NCBI RefSeq assembly: GCF_049243985.1
Contig: NC_135384.1
Location: 12,768,501 to 12,832,500 of the forward strand
From: Paroedura picta
Taxonomy: Eukaryota > Chordata > Lepidosauria > Squamata > Gekkonidae
Direction: 5' to 3'
Length of the DNA: 64,000 nucleotides
In this document: piece after piece, positions 43,540 to 54,857 of the stretch
Layout of the letters: each line of letters starts with the position of its first letter
Position numbering within the stretch: the stretch's first letter is position 1
Notes under the pieces: model-generated
What the model saw: only the letters and a program-made list of their open reading frames with translations
Told to the model about the DNA's origin: nothing
Databases searched by the model: none
Translations under genes and position numbers: made by a program

Positions 43540-44400
43540 GGCATGTAGGTAAATTGGGCCAAAGAAGACACGACTCAACCTTTTGGCATAAACAAGGCCA
43601 CAGCTTTATTAACAAACCAAGGCAAGAGATGTAGAATAATCCCCAGGCAACTGTCCAGCTTCTGACCTGGGCTCAAGGGGTGCCCTGGGTCTGCCTCCCC
43701 CCCCCTAGCCGGCTACCTCCTGGCTCCGAGCCCCTGGCCTTCCCAGCTGGGCAAGGCTGCGCTTGGTGTTAGTCGATCTCTTATGGAGACCCCCTCTTCA
43801 GGGCCCAGTATGCAAACTGATCCCTGGACTACCTATTCTACCTCATGCCCCTGTTCCACAGCTGTGACAAAGAATGAACCATTTTTTACAGGGTGGGAGG
43901 GTGGGTATGTGTTCTCCGGCTCTTCCAAAATGGCGAGGGGGGTGACACAGAACTTGTGGCACTTATAAACAGGCACCCGGCTCCACCCTCCACACTGTCG
44001 CTGATGTGCTCACTAGCACACCGGTGTTCCCTGGGCCGTCGCTTCCTTCTGGCCCGTCCCTCCAGCCTCATCAACTGCAGCCTTGTTTAGCTGCGGCCGC
44101 TCTTTACACTGGTGTAATGGAATCATTAGAGCCTTTCGTGGTGCAAAGTGGTAAGGCAGCCGACATGCTGTCTGAAGCTCTGACCATGAGGCTGGGAGTT
44201 CGATCCCAGCAGCCGGCTCAAGGTTGACTTGGGGGTAAAGGGTAATGACTGGGGAAGGCACTGGCAAACCACCCCGTATTGAGTCTGCCAAGAAAACGCT
44301 GGAGGGCGTGACCCCAAGGGTCAGACATGACCCGGTGCTTGCACAGGGGATACCTTTACCTTTAATAGAATCACACCTTACAGTGCAGTGAGTATGTCAC
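43540..44400 (-). mobile_element. LTR-retrotransposon fossil, solo-LTR-like (Ty3/Gypsy-like?)
   Basis: GC-richer than its surroundings. On the minus strand it shows a TATA-like TTTATAAG near 43970 and an AATAAA poly(A) signal near 43600, followed by a short U5-like end (GTCTTCTTTGGCCCAATTTA). No coding part was seen. The ends are approximate. A Sauria SINE sits inside or at its edge (44129-44364). The family is inferred from layout only. Confidence 0.4.
44129..44364 (+). mobile_element. Sauria-type tRNA SINE
   Basis: GTGGTGCAAAGTGGTAAGGC (A box), GGGAGTTCGATCCCAG (B box), and the tail AGACATGACCCGGTGCTTGC and ACAGGGGATACCTTTACC. The tail is of the kind reported to resemble the BovB 3' end. 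The flanks AATGGAATCATT and AATAGAATCACA form an imperfect target duplication. Confidence 0.88.
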
Positions 44401-45765
44401 AGGTTAAACAGGTTAAGCAGGTTAACAACTGCCCTTCAAGGCTGACCTCACCAGATTACTTGCGTATTCCAATTCAAACAGAATGAGAGAATGAGGAAAT
44501 TCTTAAGGGCTCCTGAACCCCTGCTAGCTATTCATTGCCTTTCAGAAAAGAGTTGCCTTCCTACCAAAAGGACCCAAATCTATTTTAGGGCTTCCTCCAC
44601 TGCTCAAACTGGTTATTTGATCCAGACATTTTGATAGGTCCAGTGTGTGTCAGTTTGGCAAAGAAACCATTTTTTTAATTTTGATTTCTGAAGCAGAGAG
44701 ATGGTGAGCAGGAAAATAGAGAAAGGGAGAAGACAGCTGCTATCCTGACAGTCCGAACAAAATTTGATAGCATCAAGCCAATGTCTGCCTATGCATCATG
44801 ACCATAGTGTTCTTCAGATGTATCCCATCCAAATACTAAGCAGAGCTGACTCGGGACATGCACTAACAGGAAAATCTGGACCATTTCAGGTTCGGAAGAA
44901 TCTGCCTCGTACCAGCAGAAGCTCAGCAGAAGCAGCTGCTTCAGCCAAAGCTTTGGCTTGAGCTCTTCGGCTGTAGCCAGAGTGCTTCACCCATTAAAGT
45001 CTCTCATGCCCACTCCAACCAGGCCAGAGCCACGCTGCCATGGTGGGCATGGAGCTTGCTTTGGGGAGCCAGGAAATTAAGTGCCCTCCTCCCCCTCCTC
45101 AAAGCCTGCCCTCTTGGTCTCTGGGAGTTGGCACAGCTGCCTTCTTGGGCTGGTGCAGCACTTGCCCCATCTCAGCCTCACCCAGGTAGCAGGGTGATGC
45201 ACCTTGACACCCAGCAGGATGGTAGGATGCTCCCCTCAATGGTGCACTCATTCTGCAGTGCTCAGGGGAGATGGAAGCCATTGAGGCTGATGCTGATTGC
45301 ATCACCCTTCAAGCAGGCAGTCGGAGAGCTGGGATAGCTTCCTTCCTGACAGGGTTCAGGGGACCAGCTGCAGGTGAGGGAAGGGAGTGAGTGGCGGTGG
45401 CGGCCCGGGCAGGGAGCAGGCCAGAGTGGGGCTCTTGCTCTCCTCCAGGTCAGGCCTCATGAAAGGAATGTTGCTCCAGGTAGGTGAAGCAAGAAAAGCA
45501 TGCCGAAGCATGCAGAAGCATGCTGAAGTACACTTTGAACAGCTGCTTTGGCTCTGTCTCCCTGTAGGATTGAGTTGATTTGTCTCCAAGGCAACCCTGC
45601 TTCAGAGATTTTTCAACCAAAGCAGTCTGAAGTGCACACTCCTAGTGTTGACCCTGCTTAGCTTCTGAGATTCAACAAGTTCAATCTTGCCTGGGCTATC
45701 CCTGTCAGGCTGTAGTCAAACAAACCCTACACAACCAATCTTTTATTATAATGCCTTCAAAAAAA
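44401..45765. other. GC-richer spacer, unrecognised
   Basis: No gene and no repeat I can name. ORFs here are short and without family features. Confidence 0.3.
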
Positions 45766-45768
45766 TTA

Positions 45769-46059
45769 AAAGGTAAAGGTAAAGGTATCCCCTGTGCAAG
45801 CATTGGGTCATATCTGACCCTTGGGGTGACACCCTCTAGTGTTTTCATGGCAGACTCAATACGGGGTGGTTTGCCATTCCCTTCCCCAATCATTACCGTT
45901 TACCCCCCAGCAAGCTGGGTACTCATTTTACCAACCTTGGAAGGATGGAAGGCTGAATCAAATTTGAGCCGGCTGCTGGGATCAAACTCCCAGCCTCGTG
46001 GTCAGAGCTTCAGACTGCATGTCTGCTGCTTTACCACTCTGCACCACAAGAGGCTCTTC
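45769..46059 (-). mobile_element. Sauria-type tRNA SINE, full length
   Basis: Reverse copy: AAAGGTAAAGGTAAAGGTAT tail, ATACGGGGTGGTTTGCC, B box (minus strand GGGAGTTTGATCCCAG) and A-box region near 46030. It keeps a middle segment (ACTCATTTTACCAACCTTGG) that the copy at 44129 lacks. Confidence 0.9.
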
Positions 46060-46420
46060 AATATAATCACGTTAATCCAAATGTTTCTCTCATATTTTTT
46101 ATAGAGAACAGATTCAGCCATTGTGGTACTTTTTTGTTTATTTCTATGAATAGCAGCTAATTAAAGGTACAGAAGCAAATTAGATGTACAGATTAGTTGT
46201 ACTTCTTGCACAACTGAAATAGCATAAAACAGTATGTCTGTGGTGGCAGAAAAGCAGGTTTCCCAATGTAGTTAACCTAGAATGTACTACATAAGAGCAA
46301 TTGCACTTAATGACTGTCAGATTAAAGACACAAGAGTTTTCCAAATATTCCTGTGTTTGCAATAAGCTTCAGTTCACATGTACAGTAAAGGAGTAGAATG
46401 CATCATGTAGTGCTAGATGG

Positions 46421-46530
46421 TTGTTGTTGTTAGGTGCGAAGTCGTGTCCGACCCATCGCGACCCCATGGACAATTATCCTCCAGGCCTTCCTGTCCTCTA
46501 CCATTCCTCGGAGTCCATTTAATTTTTCAC
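46421..46530 (-). mobile_element. BovB LINE 3' end, 110 bp, with TSD
   Basis: The reverse complement ends GGGTCGGACACGACTTCGC and ACCTAACAACAACAA, the BovB 3' end (compare 63640-63686). Flanked by CTAGATGG (46413-46420) and CTAGAAGG (46531-46538). The sister unit at 40198 has the uninterrupted CTAGAAGG. Confidence 0.92.
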
Positions 46531-46538
46531 CTAGAAGG

Positions 46539-47456
46539 TTACTTTATCCTTAACAGTTTTTTCACTCCAACTTTGATCTCTTGATTCCTCATGCTATAGA
46601 TCAATGGATTCAGCAAAGGTGAAATCATGGAATATATCACAGATAATGCTAAATCAAGATGGGATGGTATTTTTGAGGTTGGCATGAGGTAGGCAATGGA
46701 TCCAGTGAATACTAATATGGAGAACACCGTGAGGTGGGGTAGACATGTCGAGAAGGCTTTTTTCCTTCCCTGCACAGATGGGATTCTAAGTACCACAAGG
46801 AAGATGTGTATATAAGTGACAATAATGAAGATAAAGCACCCAAACAGCATGATAACACTTAGTACAAGTGCCGCAAGTTCAATCTGGAATGAATCAGAAC
46901 AAGCGAGATTAAGTAATCGCGGTATTTCACAGAAAAACTGATTAATAATGTTAGAGCAGAAGGAAATCGTAAAGGTACCAGTGGTGTGCAGTGCTCCGTA
47001 GAGAAGACCACTGATCCATGTGGTGCCCACCATTTTAATGCAATCTCTCATGTTCATTATCATTTCATACTGAAACGGATTGCAAATGGCAATGTACCTA
47101 TCGTACGCCATGACTGTGAGGAGGAAAATGTCAGAACCTAAAAAGAAAACAAACAAGAAGACCTGAGCAACACATCCAGAGTAAGAAATGTGTCTAGTAT
47201 TCATGAGGGAATTCATCATGGATTTGGGGACAATGACTGAGATCTGGCCAAGGTCCTGCATGGCCAAGTTCATGAGAAAGAAGTACATAGGGGTGTGCAG
47301 GTGATGATTAAAGGCTACTGCAAAGATGATAAGAAGATTTCCAGAAAGAGTTGCCACATAAAACACAAGAAAGACAAGAAAATGTAGAATCTGTAGTTCC
47401 CAAACGTCTGAGAATTCCAGGAGCAGAAAGTCAAATCCTGACGTGTTGCTAGGCAT
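46539..47456 (-). CDS. Olfactory receptor, OR14-like group B, shortened C-terminus (305 aa)
   Basis: Starts MPSNTSGFDFLLLEFSDV; the ATG at 47456 is preferred over the open frame upstream because the acceptor (TTTCTTTCTACAG) lies 32 nt before it. Core motifs are whole: GN, LHTPMYFFL, SYSGCVAQ, MAYDRYIAICNPFQYE, FFCEIPRLLNLAC, KAFSTCLPHL, PLLNPLIYSMRNQEI. It ends LLRIK followed by TAA where the sister at 40198 reads LLKIKYPSSST, so the tyrosine codon became a stop and six residues are lost. The target duplication of a BovB insertion touches the stop codon. Promoter and first exon at 49377-49491. The seven-helix core is complete, so function is plausible. Confidence 0.95.
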   Translation of the reverse strand: MPSNTSGFDFLLLEFSDVWELQILHFLVFLVFYVATLSGNLLIIFAVAFNHHLHTPMYFFLMNLAMQDLGQISVIVPKSMMNSLMNTRHISYSGCVAQVFLFVFFLGSDIFLLTVMAYDRYIAICNPFQYEMIMNMRDCIKMVGTTWISGLLYGALHTTGTFTISFCSNIINQFFCEIPRLLNLACSDSFQIELAALVLSVIMLFGCFIFIIVTYIHIFLVVLRIPSVQGRKKAFSTCLPHLTVFSILVFTGSIAYLMPTSKIPSHLDLALSVIYSMISPLLNPLIYSMRNQEIKVGVKKLLRIK

Positions 47457-48035
47457 TTTGCAATCGCTACAAAACACATTCTACCTGTAGAAAGAAATGG
47501 AATGCAAACGGTAAAAAGTGCAAGCCCGTTCAGTAATGAATAACGGTGCATTTCTGAAACTGGATGATGAGGATGGAAGATATTTCTGCTTTGCTCACTT
47601 AAAATAATACCAAGACTAAGATGGTCATCATGGTGGTGGAAACTGCAGTGAAGTGACCACAGCAGTCTCATAGCAACCTCATAGGGATTTTAAATCAAGG
47701 GAAGAACAGGGGAGGTGGTTTGCTATTGACTTCTTCTGCATAACAGCCCTTGAATTCCTTGGTGATATTCTCATCCGAATACTAACTAGGTCAAACCCTG
47801 ATTATATTTTGAGATCTGATGAGATCAAGCTAGCCTGGACCATCCAGGGCACAATTCTCATTCAGCACTCCTCATTGAGGTACCCCGTGTGCAGAAACCA
47901 ATCTTTCTTTTACCTCTACTCATTTTAAGACTTTCATTTTGAACTAAATTGAATGACTAGACTGCGGCAATGAGCCATCCCTGTGTAATTTGGGTTCGAT
48001 CCAGTCATTTTTGTTTGTGCAAACGTGAGAAAGGA

Positions 48036-48508
48036 TCACTTTTGACCCGATTAAAGGCTATGCGGTGGCTCATGGGGCTTGCTTAGATGGAACTCACACA
48101 TGACAGTCTATGTCATGTGGAGAGAAGTGTCAGTGGTCTTCTAAATAAGGATAAGTAATTTGGGATGGAAGGTACAGGAGTCAGTCTTTTTCTTCTAATA
48201 TGCCATGAATAACTTTACACAGGACAGTCCCAAACCTGGCATTCACTTCATTTCTCAGTTCCTGTATGTTTGGTAGAGGGAGCAATTTCAGATCTTCAAA
48301 ATATGTAGAGCTGGATCCAGCTTAGCTGGACCAGTTAGCTTCCATTCATATTTAAAAAATGCTGAACTGATTAAAATATTGAGAAGCAAAATGGATGCAT
48401 TTACCGTACATTTCCATCAGCTTTCTTCTCCACTTATCTCTGGCCTGCTTCTAAAGTTGCCCATTGCATGGGTGTAATGTTAAGATCTAAGTAGACAAAA
48501 GAGAAGGA
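48036..48508. other. Segment present in only one B unit
   Basis: About 470 bp between GTGCAAACGTGAGAA and GAGAAGGAATCCCAGAA. In the sister unit these flanks are adjacent near 41700. I recognise no element, so it may be a deletion there instead of an insertion here. Confidence 0.45.
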
Positions 48509-49376
48509 ATCCCAGAAATCCCATCAAATTGGTTCCCCTGTGTGTACAATATTTCCATTGATCTTTTCATTAACAATCATTCACTTTCCTTACAGTATGC
48601 AGACTGACATATTTAAAGATAACTTGTGAAAAAAGAAATAAGGGCCCAGTTTGTGTGACAAGACAGACTAATCTTTGAATGTTGAGATCGTCATGGACAA
48701 AAGCTATGAGGGATATATGAAGAAAACTGAGTGAGACTCAACATATGAAACCTGTTTGGACCTAACTCATTGACAACAAACGACACATATGAAAATAAAT
48801 GTGAACCTAGTAGTGGCCAGATAAGGAATCATCTGTCAATCTTAAGGGTGCTCTCATCAGAATGACTTGGTACAATTCTGTTAAATAGGCCTACAGTTAT
48901 AGATGTGACTCAGATTTCTCAGGTTTGCTGAAACGAACAAAGCCTGATTTACATTTCGCTTCTCTTCTATATGAGAAGAATTTCGGAGCTTTTCACATTG
49001 TCATGCTATTTTTATTTCCTCATATCCAATATACAGGTTTGTCAATGTTATTAGTCTCATTAAATAGTGTCAGTGAAATTACGTGTTATATTGAGAAGTG
49101 ATATTGATTGTACAGATATGAACCTCATAAACTGGGTGATGGATTGAAAGATGATTATCTACATAAATAAAATATATAGACACAAAGTTATTTCCCCCCC
49201 CCCCTTTTATGGGAGTTTGATCAACCAATTTTTCGGCTGTGAACAGGAGAGAAGTGCATCCCCCTTGCCCACCAAAAAAGTTTACACCTGGGGATCATGG
49301 GACCTGCACAGGAAACAGTTATGTGGGATTTGTAGATTTGTAGTAAAGAAAATGCTTAGGGGAGAATGATCAAAAA

Positions 49377-49491
49377 ACCTACCTGTATCCAAACCTGAAT
49401 ATGCATCTCAGCACTGTCATATCGGTTTTTCTTCATATCTGGTTATTGCTAAGCTTCCAGGTGTATAAAGGACTTACTCTATTTCTTTATA
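49377..49491 (-). promoter_or_regulatory. Promoter and non-coding first exon for the OR at 46539
   Basis: TATAAA at 49491-49486 and donor ACAG|GTAGGT with GTAGGT at 49382-49377, spacing 108 bp. Confidence 0.7.
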
Positions 49492-50444
49492 GATGTTTGA
49501 GTTTCCTGGTGTATTTTCTTCTTCAGCCACCACCCAGATGTACATGTGTATTCAATCAATGGCATTTTATGTAGATCTTTCTGTCTCACACCCTTGAAGA
49601 AAAGGTCTTTCTGTGCTAGCAGTGAGATGTTGTTGCCAAGGGATGGAAATGTATTAATATGCATAATTCTGTTTCTGGAGATTAGCTCCCAGGAGACCAA
49701 AATAACTTTTTTGAACAGAAATAGTAGACAAGATATCAGTCTGAGCTTTACTTTTGATTAGCCAAAAACTGGCTTCGTAAGAATGACGGAATATTCAAAA
49801 GACATTAGTCTTTCTCAATCTTCTGTTCCCCCCCCCCTCCCAGACTCATCTATTCCTCAGAATCTCTTTTATTTTCACTTGCTCAGTGTAAAATACAAAG
49901 CATGCAATAAGTCACTGGGACTCCAGTACGGTACATCAAATACCATACTTCCAGGGAGACTTCCAGGGAGTCTTCCAGCTCCAGTTGATGCTTTAATACA
50001 GCTATTAAGGATGAAGTGGGACCTTAACTGTTGTGGGCAAGGGTGGCCATGGCAGACCTAGAAGGTCAGCCTCATTGTCACCAGGACTTGGCTCCTGCCT
50101 TTGCAGAGGAGAAGTGTGATCATCGACCCCAATGATTTTGTTCATCAAGCTGAAACACAGGTCTGCATTGCCCAAAATGAAATGTTATAATATGATCCCA
50201 GCAGATTTGGACAAACTCCACAATTTTATGGAATTCGACATACTCATCATTCTATCCTTCTCTGTATGTCATCCTTCTAGAATGTACATAACTTTCTTTG
50301 GAATTCAGTGTGGATCTTGGAGAAATATTCCAGGGAGAGTGTTACACAGTTGCCCACTTTAATAATACTGATGTTGTCAGAGCTGCCCCCTGTACATGCC
50401 AGTGATCATTAGCAACTTTACTGCTCATCATTCAACTGAAGCAG

Positions 50445-51480
50445 AGCCATTCTTTACTGTCAGGAATTCTTCAGGTTTGATTAGAACTCTTAAACTTCTA
50501 CGGTTGGATGCAGCAGCTATTTCACTCCAATTCACCCAGTTCTTTCAAACAGGGGTTGTTAACCCCTGGTCTGTGGCCTGCTACCGGGCCACAAAGGCCT
50601 TGGTGATGGGCCGCCATGCCTGCCTCTCCTTCCCCCCCCCCCCCGCAGAGAAAAGCTCACCAGGCCGCGAGAGAAGCGGCCGCCAAAGCAGCCACTTCAC
50701 TCGCGGCCTGGCTAGTTTTCTGCTATGAGGGGGGGAAGAGGTAGGGGCGGCCGCCGGCATGCCGGCGGGCACCAACGCACATGCGCGGAGCTCCCACGCA
50801 TGCACGTTAGTGCCCTCTGGTAGTGAAAACGCGCATGCGCGGCAGCTCAGCGCATGCACGTTTTCACCACCAGGGGCGCAATGCGCATGTGCGGTGCCCG
50901 GGCCGCCGGCTCTTCGCCACCCCCGGAGGTGGTCCTCAACCTTAAAAAGATCCCAGGCTCAATGCCTCACAGTTCATGTACAACAATCTCTTCCCCACAT
51001 AGGTTCTGGACACAGAGCTCACATGTTCCACAGTATAACCTTTCGGACACCTTCCTCCCTTTTCACCAGTAAGTTCAGCCCTTTAACTGACAAAAGCACT
51101 AGATCTAGCTGATGTTCAGCAAACATTAAATTTCAATATCCTCGTTAAACCCTGTCTCTATTATCCAGCTTGGTTCCCTTTGGAAGAGCACATGAAACTG
51201 AAGCCATTTTGTAATATTTTGTTTATTTTCAAAGTACGTATACAACACAAAAGGATGCAAAGAAGAAACATTCACGTAGGGAAGCAGATCTGCTATCACT
51301 TCTCAGTGAAAGTGACTCTATATCCCAATGTTATCATCCAATACAGAGCGGTATCTTCTATTTCTCACTTCCAGAACCTAAAATGGAATATGTGATTCCT
51401 TTTGACTACCAAAAACAGTATGCTGAGAACATGTGACCTGCCAGGACAAACAATACTTTGGAAGGGAGACAGAGAAAGAG
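50445..51480 (-). repeat. Shared 3'-flank module (copy 4), split by a hAT element
   Basis: 50445-50549 and 50941-51440 match 19170-19770. The middle is the element at 50550-50940. Confidence 0.62.
50550..50940. mobile_element. GC-rich non-autonomous hAT element
   Basis: Begins CAGGGGTTGTTAACCCCTGG followed by TCTGTGGCCTGCTACCGGGC, the terminal layout of Tip100/Charlie-type hAT elements, and ends GGTGGTCCTCAAC. Flanks CTTTCAAA and CTTAAAAA are a diverged 8-bp target duplication; the paralogous sites (TTCTTTAAAAGATCCC near 19254, TTATTTAAAAGATCCC near 33510) are empty. It contains tandem GCGCATGCGCGG-type motifs and many CpGs. No transposase. Confidence 0.72.
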
Positions 51481-51944
51481 GGAGAATTGGGCGACATGGA
51501 GTGAAAAGCCTGGCTGGATCCAGCCCATACAGATGCCTTATCCGCTCAGCTAGGAAGGGTGCTGTCATACTTCCTGCAAGTACTGATGGGAATTTGGACA
51601 TAGCCACTCCCTAAGCATTAAAACTCATCAAGGAGATCTCAACAGTAATTTAAAACCTTCATCATTCCTTTTGCTTTTGCTTTTGTTTCCTCCAGATAGC
51701 CTTCCTACAGCTGAAAGAGAACCAGTGTAGTGTAATGCTGAAGAGCAGTGGAGTGTAATCTGGAGAATGGGGCTTGATTCTCCAGTCTCCAAGGAAGGCT
51801 TCTAACTTGAGTAAAAAGAAACGTTGATGTATAAGTATTTCATTAAAGAAATTTACTTCCTCAATGGAGTGGCAGGATCCACCTCAAACTTTTTCTGCAC
51901 TAACTACAGGGTTCTACCACCCTTTCCTTCTATTTCCTGTATAA

Positions 51945-52125
51945 GACCGTTTATGCACTGGAGGTTTCATGCCGGGCTGCAGGCTGGAGTTTTAGTTGTG
52001 GCAGGTTGCCCCACCTCTTCCTGTACCCACATGGGGGAGCATTTGGCCCAGTGTGCCTCATCCGCCCCTGATTTGTGCTCCTGCACAGTTGCTGGGGCAG
52101 TGAAGTTCCCAGTGCATAAACGGTC
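51945..52125 (+). mobile_element. PIF/Harbinger-like MITE with perfect TIRs
   Basis: 181 bp with perfect 17-bp terminal inverted repeats, GACCGTTTATGCACTGG and CCAGTGCATAAACGGTC, flanked by TAA on both sides. The paralogous unit at 56865-56880 has the empty site CTTATAACATCTG with a single TAA. A 3-bp TWA target is the mark of PIF/Harbinger transposition. No ORF. Confidence 0.88.
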
Positions 52126-52129
52126 TAAC

Positions 52130-52790
52130 ATCTGCCCTTCCAGGTGCAGAACCAACTTGCCCTCTCACTTAACCCACAGCAAGGAATTTTCCAGACCATT
52201 TCTGCACTAGTAATTTTGTTTAGATATGCCTTTTTAAAGAGTTGCCTTAAGTTGTCAATTCCTGTACTAAAATCCACCTTTCGGGGCATAGACCCAAATT
52301 GTCCTCTCACGTACCCCCAGGAAGAAATTTTCCAGTTACAACAAGTTCATCTTTCAAAGTGGAATCTAATTTGCAGCTGCCTAATTTGCAGCTGCCTGTC
52401 TTTGGGTCCCCCCCCCATGACCACCATGTTAAGTATTTTTTGCACATCCCCTTCCTCATTGCCATCCTCCATCCTCCTACCTCCCCTGTACACCAAGAAA
52501 ATCTAATTTTCTTTAAGTGTGATTGTGTTACAACAGTGTTTACAGCTGTAAAAAAATTGTGGTTTTGCTACAGCAGCGTTGTAATGAAAAAGCTACTTTT
52601 TAAAAATCACATACTTGGGTGGAAAGGGAGAAGGCGGGGAGGTGATCAAGGGCACAGAATGGTAGAATTACATGCAAGCAGGAACCATTTTGCAAAACAA
52701 CAACAACACATTTTTGGAAAAGGGGAAGGGAGCAAAGCATGATAGGAGGCTGCCTCCAACTGGCTATGGGTATTCACTGGCTATGCAATC
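52130..52790 (-). repeat. 3' flank of the A2 units
   Basis: Matches 56875-57720 (for example TGCCTTTTTAAAGAGTTG, TTTGCAGCTGCCTAATTTGC, GTGATTGTGTTACAACAGTG). Non-coding and specific to the A2 units. Confidence 0.6.
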
Positions 52791-52796
52791 TAATGA

Positions 52797-53732
52797 TCAT
52801 ATCATTCTAGAAAAGTACCTCAACTGGAAAATGTTTGACATGGCTTTTTTGATCTCCTTGTTTCTCATACTATAAATCACTGGATTCAACATAGGTGCAA
52901 CCAGGGAATACATCACAGCAACTATAAAATCTAACCAAGATGAAGTCTTAGAGGCAGGCTTCAGGTAGGCCACACATGCAGTAGACATGAATGTGGAGCA
53001 GACAATGAGGTGGGGGATGCAGGTGGAGAAAGCCTTCTGCCTCCCCTTTGCAGAAGGCAATCTTAACACCGTGGTGAAAATGTGCACATAAGTTACAATG
53101 ATATAGACAAAACAGCTCAGTCCAAGGACAACTCCTGTCCCAATGGTACTCATTTCAAGGGGGTTTATGTCAGAACAAGACAACGTTATCACTTGTGGGA
53201 CTTCACAAAAAAACTGATTGACAACATTTGAGCAGAAATGGTTGGTGAAAGTCCCAATGGTGTGCATCCCTGCATACAGAAAACCAGCAGTCCACACACC
53301 AACAATAATTTCAGCACAGGCCTGCCTACTAATTATCATTTCATAGTGTAAAGGATTGCAAATGGCCACATACCGGTCATATGCCATAACGGTCAGAATG
53401 CACAAGTCACATGTTATAAAAAAGGTAAACCAGAAGACTTGAGCAACACAGCCCGAGTAAGAAATGTGCCTGGTATTCAGGAGGGAATTGATCATGGATT
53501 TGGGGGCAATGACTGATACTTGGCCAAGGTCCTGCACAGCCAAGTTCAACAGAAAGAAGTACATGGGGGTGTGCAGGTGATGGTCTAAGGCGACTGAAGA
53601 AATGATAAGGGCGTTCCCTGTGATAGTTGCCAGGTACAACATCAGAAATGCACTGACGTGGGACAATTGCAGTTCCCGGATCTCTGAGAATTCCAGGAGC
53701 AGAAAATCAGACACAGCAGTGCTGTTGAACAT
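52797..53732 (-). CDS. Olfactory receptor, OR14-like group A2 (311 aa)
   Basis: Intact receptor from MFNSTAVSDFLLLEFSEI to LRYFSRMI. N3-S-T glycosylation site, TM1 GNALII, LHTPMYFFL, SYSGCVAQVFW, MAYDRYVAICNPLHYE, FFCEVPQVITLSC, KAFSTCIPHL, APMLNPVIYSMRNKEI. Group A2 differs from A1 by SDF in the N-terminus, IAPKSMIN before TM3, and INPLEMSTIGTG at the start of TM5. Acceptor CTTTTTCAAG about 24 nt before the ATG; promoter and first exon at 55662-55752, giving an intron of about 1.9 kb. Confidence 0.96.
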   Translation of the reverse strand: MFNSTAVSDFLLLEFSEIRELQLSHVSAFLMLYLATITGNALIISSVALDHHLHTPMYFFLLNLAVQDLGQVSVIAPKSMINSLLNTRHISYSGCVAQVFWFTFFITCDLCILTVMAYDRYVAICNPLHYEMIISRQACAEIIVGVWTAGFLYAGMHTIGTFTNHFCSNVVNQFFCEVPQVITLSCSDINPLEMSTIGTGVVLGLSCFVYIIVTYVHIFTTVLRLPSAKGRQKAFSTCIPHLIVCSTFMSTACVAYLKPASKTSSWLDFIVAVMYSLVAPMLNPVIYSMRNKEIKKAMSNIFQLRYFSRMI

Positions 53733-54535
53733 TTTTCAGGACCATCTTGCACAACCCTTGAAAAAGGAAAGAGAAGCAAACATTAAGAATTGCAATGTCT
53801 TATAGTAGCAATTTTAAGAGCTGCGATGGAATTGGCTGTCAATGATTGCATTTCCAGTCTCCACACGTAATTCCTGTCTTCTGTGTGAAATGGGAAAGGG
53901 TAACTCAGTAACACTGAAGTCAAAAGTGGTACCAGAAGCACAGAAACCCCTCTCCAGGTGCATTTGTTTGAGTGATCATTGTGGTAGAATTGTGTGAGGA
54001 ACCTTCTCTCTTTGAGAAATATAGCAGTAATTTTGTCTGTTTTGCCATCTGTTTGGTCTGAATGCAGCATACATACATTCTTTGTTGTGAAATATATGAT
54101 TAAAAAAAATAAAAATATGCTTTGAGGCTTTAAGAGATCAAATTCCTTTGGGACATTACAGCAGCAGGGTTGTCAGCTCTGAACAGATAAATCCCTGAAG
54201 ATTTCAGTGTGAAGCCCAGGAAGCACAAACATTGTACAGCAGAGGGTTGACCTATGGAAATGATCTTTGTACACTGGAGGACTGATGCCACTCTGGGTGA
54301 TCTTTGGACCTCACCTTGAAATTGGCCATCCTATTAGCAGCACATATAAAACATTTTTTAAAAAAAACCTAACTAAATTGGTCTGTTGAAATTAAATCTG
54401 CCTATTCATTTGGGAGGGGACATATTCTGCAAGCTCTAAGACTTCATCTCCAATGAACAGCTCTGAAGGAAGATCAACTGATCACTTTTGTGACCAGCCG
54501 CATCGTTTGGGGACTCTGCTCTCCTTTGAACAAAC

Positions 54536-54745
54536 TCTAATTTAGAGAACTGGCTTTGATTCCTCACTCCTCCATATGAAGCTGGAGTGTTACCTTGGAT
54601 TAATCACAGTTCTTTCAAAAATTTCTCAGTCCCAACTACCTCACAGGGAGTCCGTTGTGGGGAGAGGAAGGGTAGGCTATGGTAAGCCCCCTCGAGAAGA
54701 CTTCATGGAGTAAAAAGAGGGGTACAAAAATCAGCTTTTGTTCTA
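54536..54745 (+). mobile_element. Type-2 tRNA SINE, head-truncated, in OR intron
   Basis: GCTTTGATTCCTCACTCC to TACAAAAATCAGC; counterpart of 23713-23957. Confidence 0.65.
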
Positions 54746-54857
54746 TATTTACTTTACCCCATAAAGAAAGTTTTAAGATCGTCCAAATCTAAGCATATCT
54801 CAGCAATCATCTTGTTAAATTTAATCTCACCATGTTTTTAATATCTCTAGGAATCAG

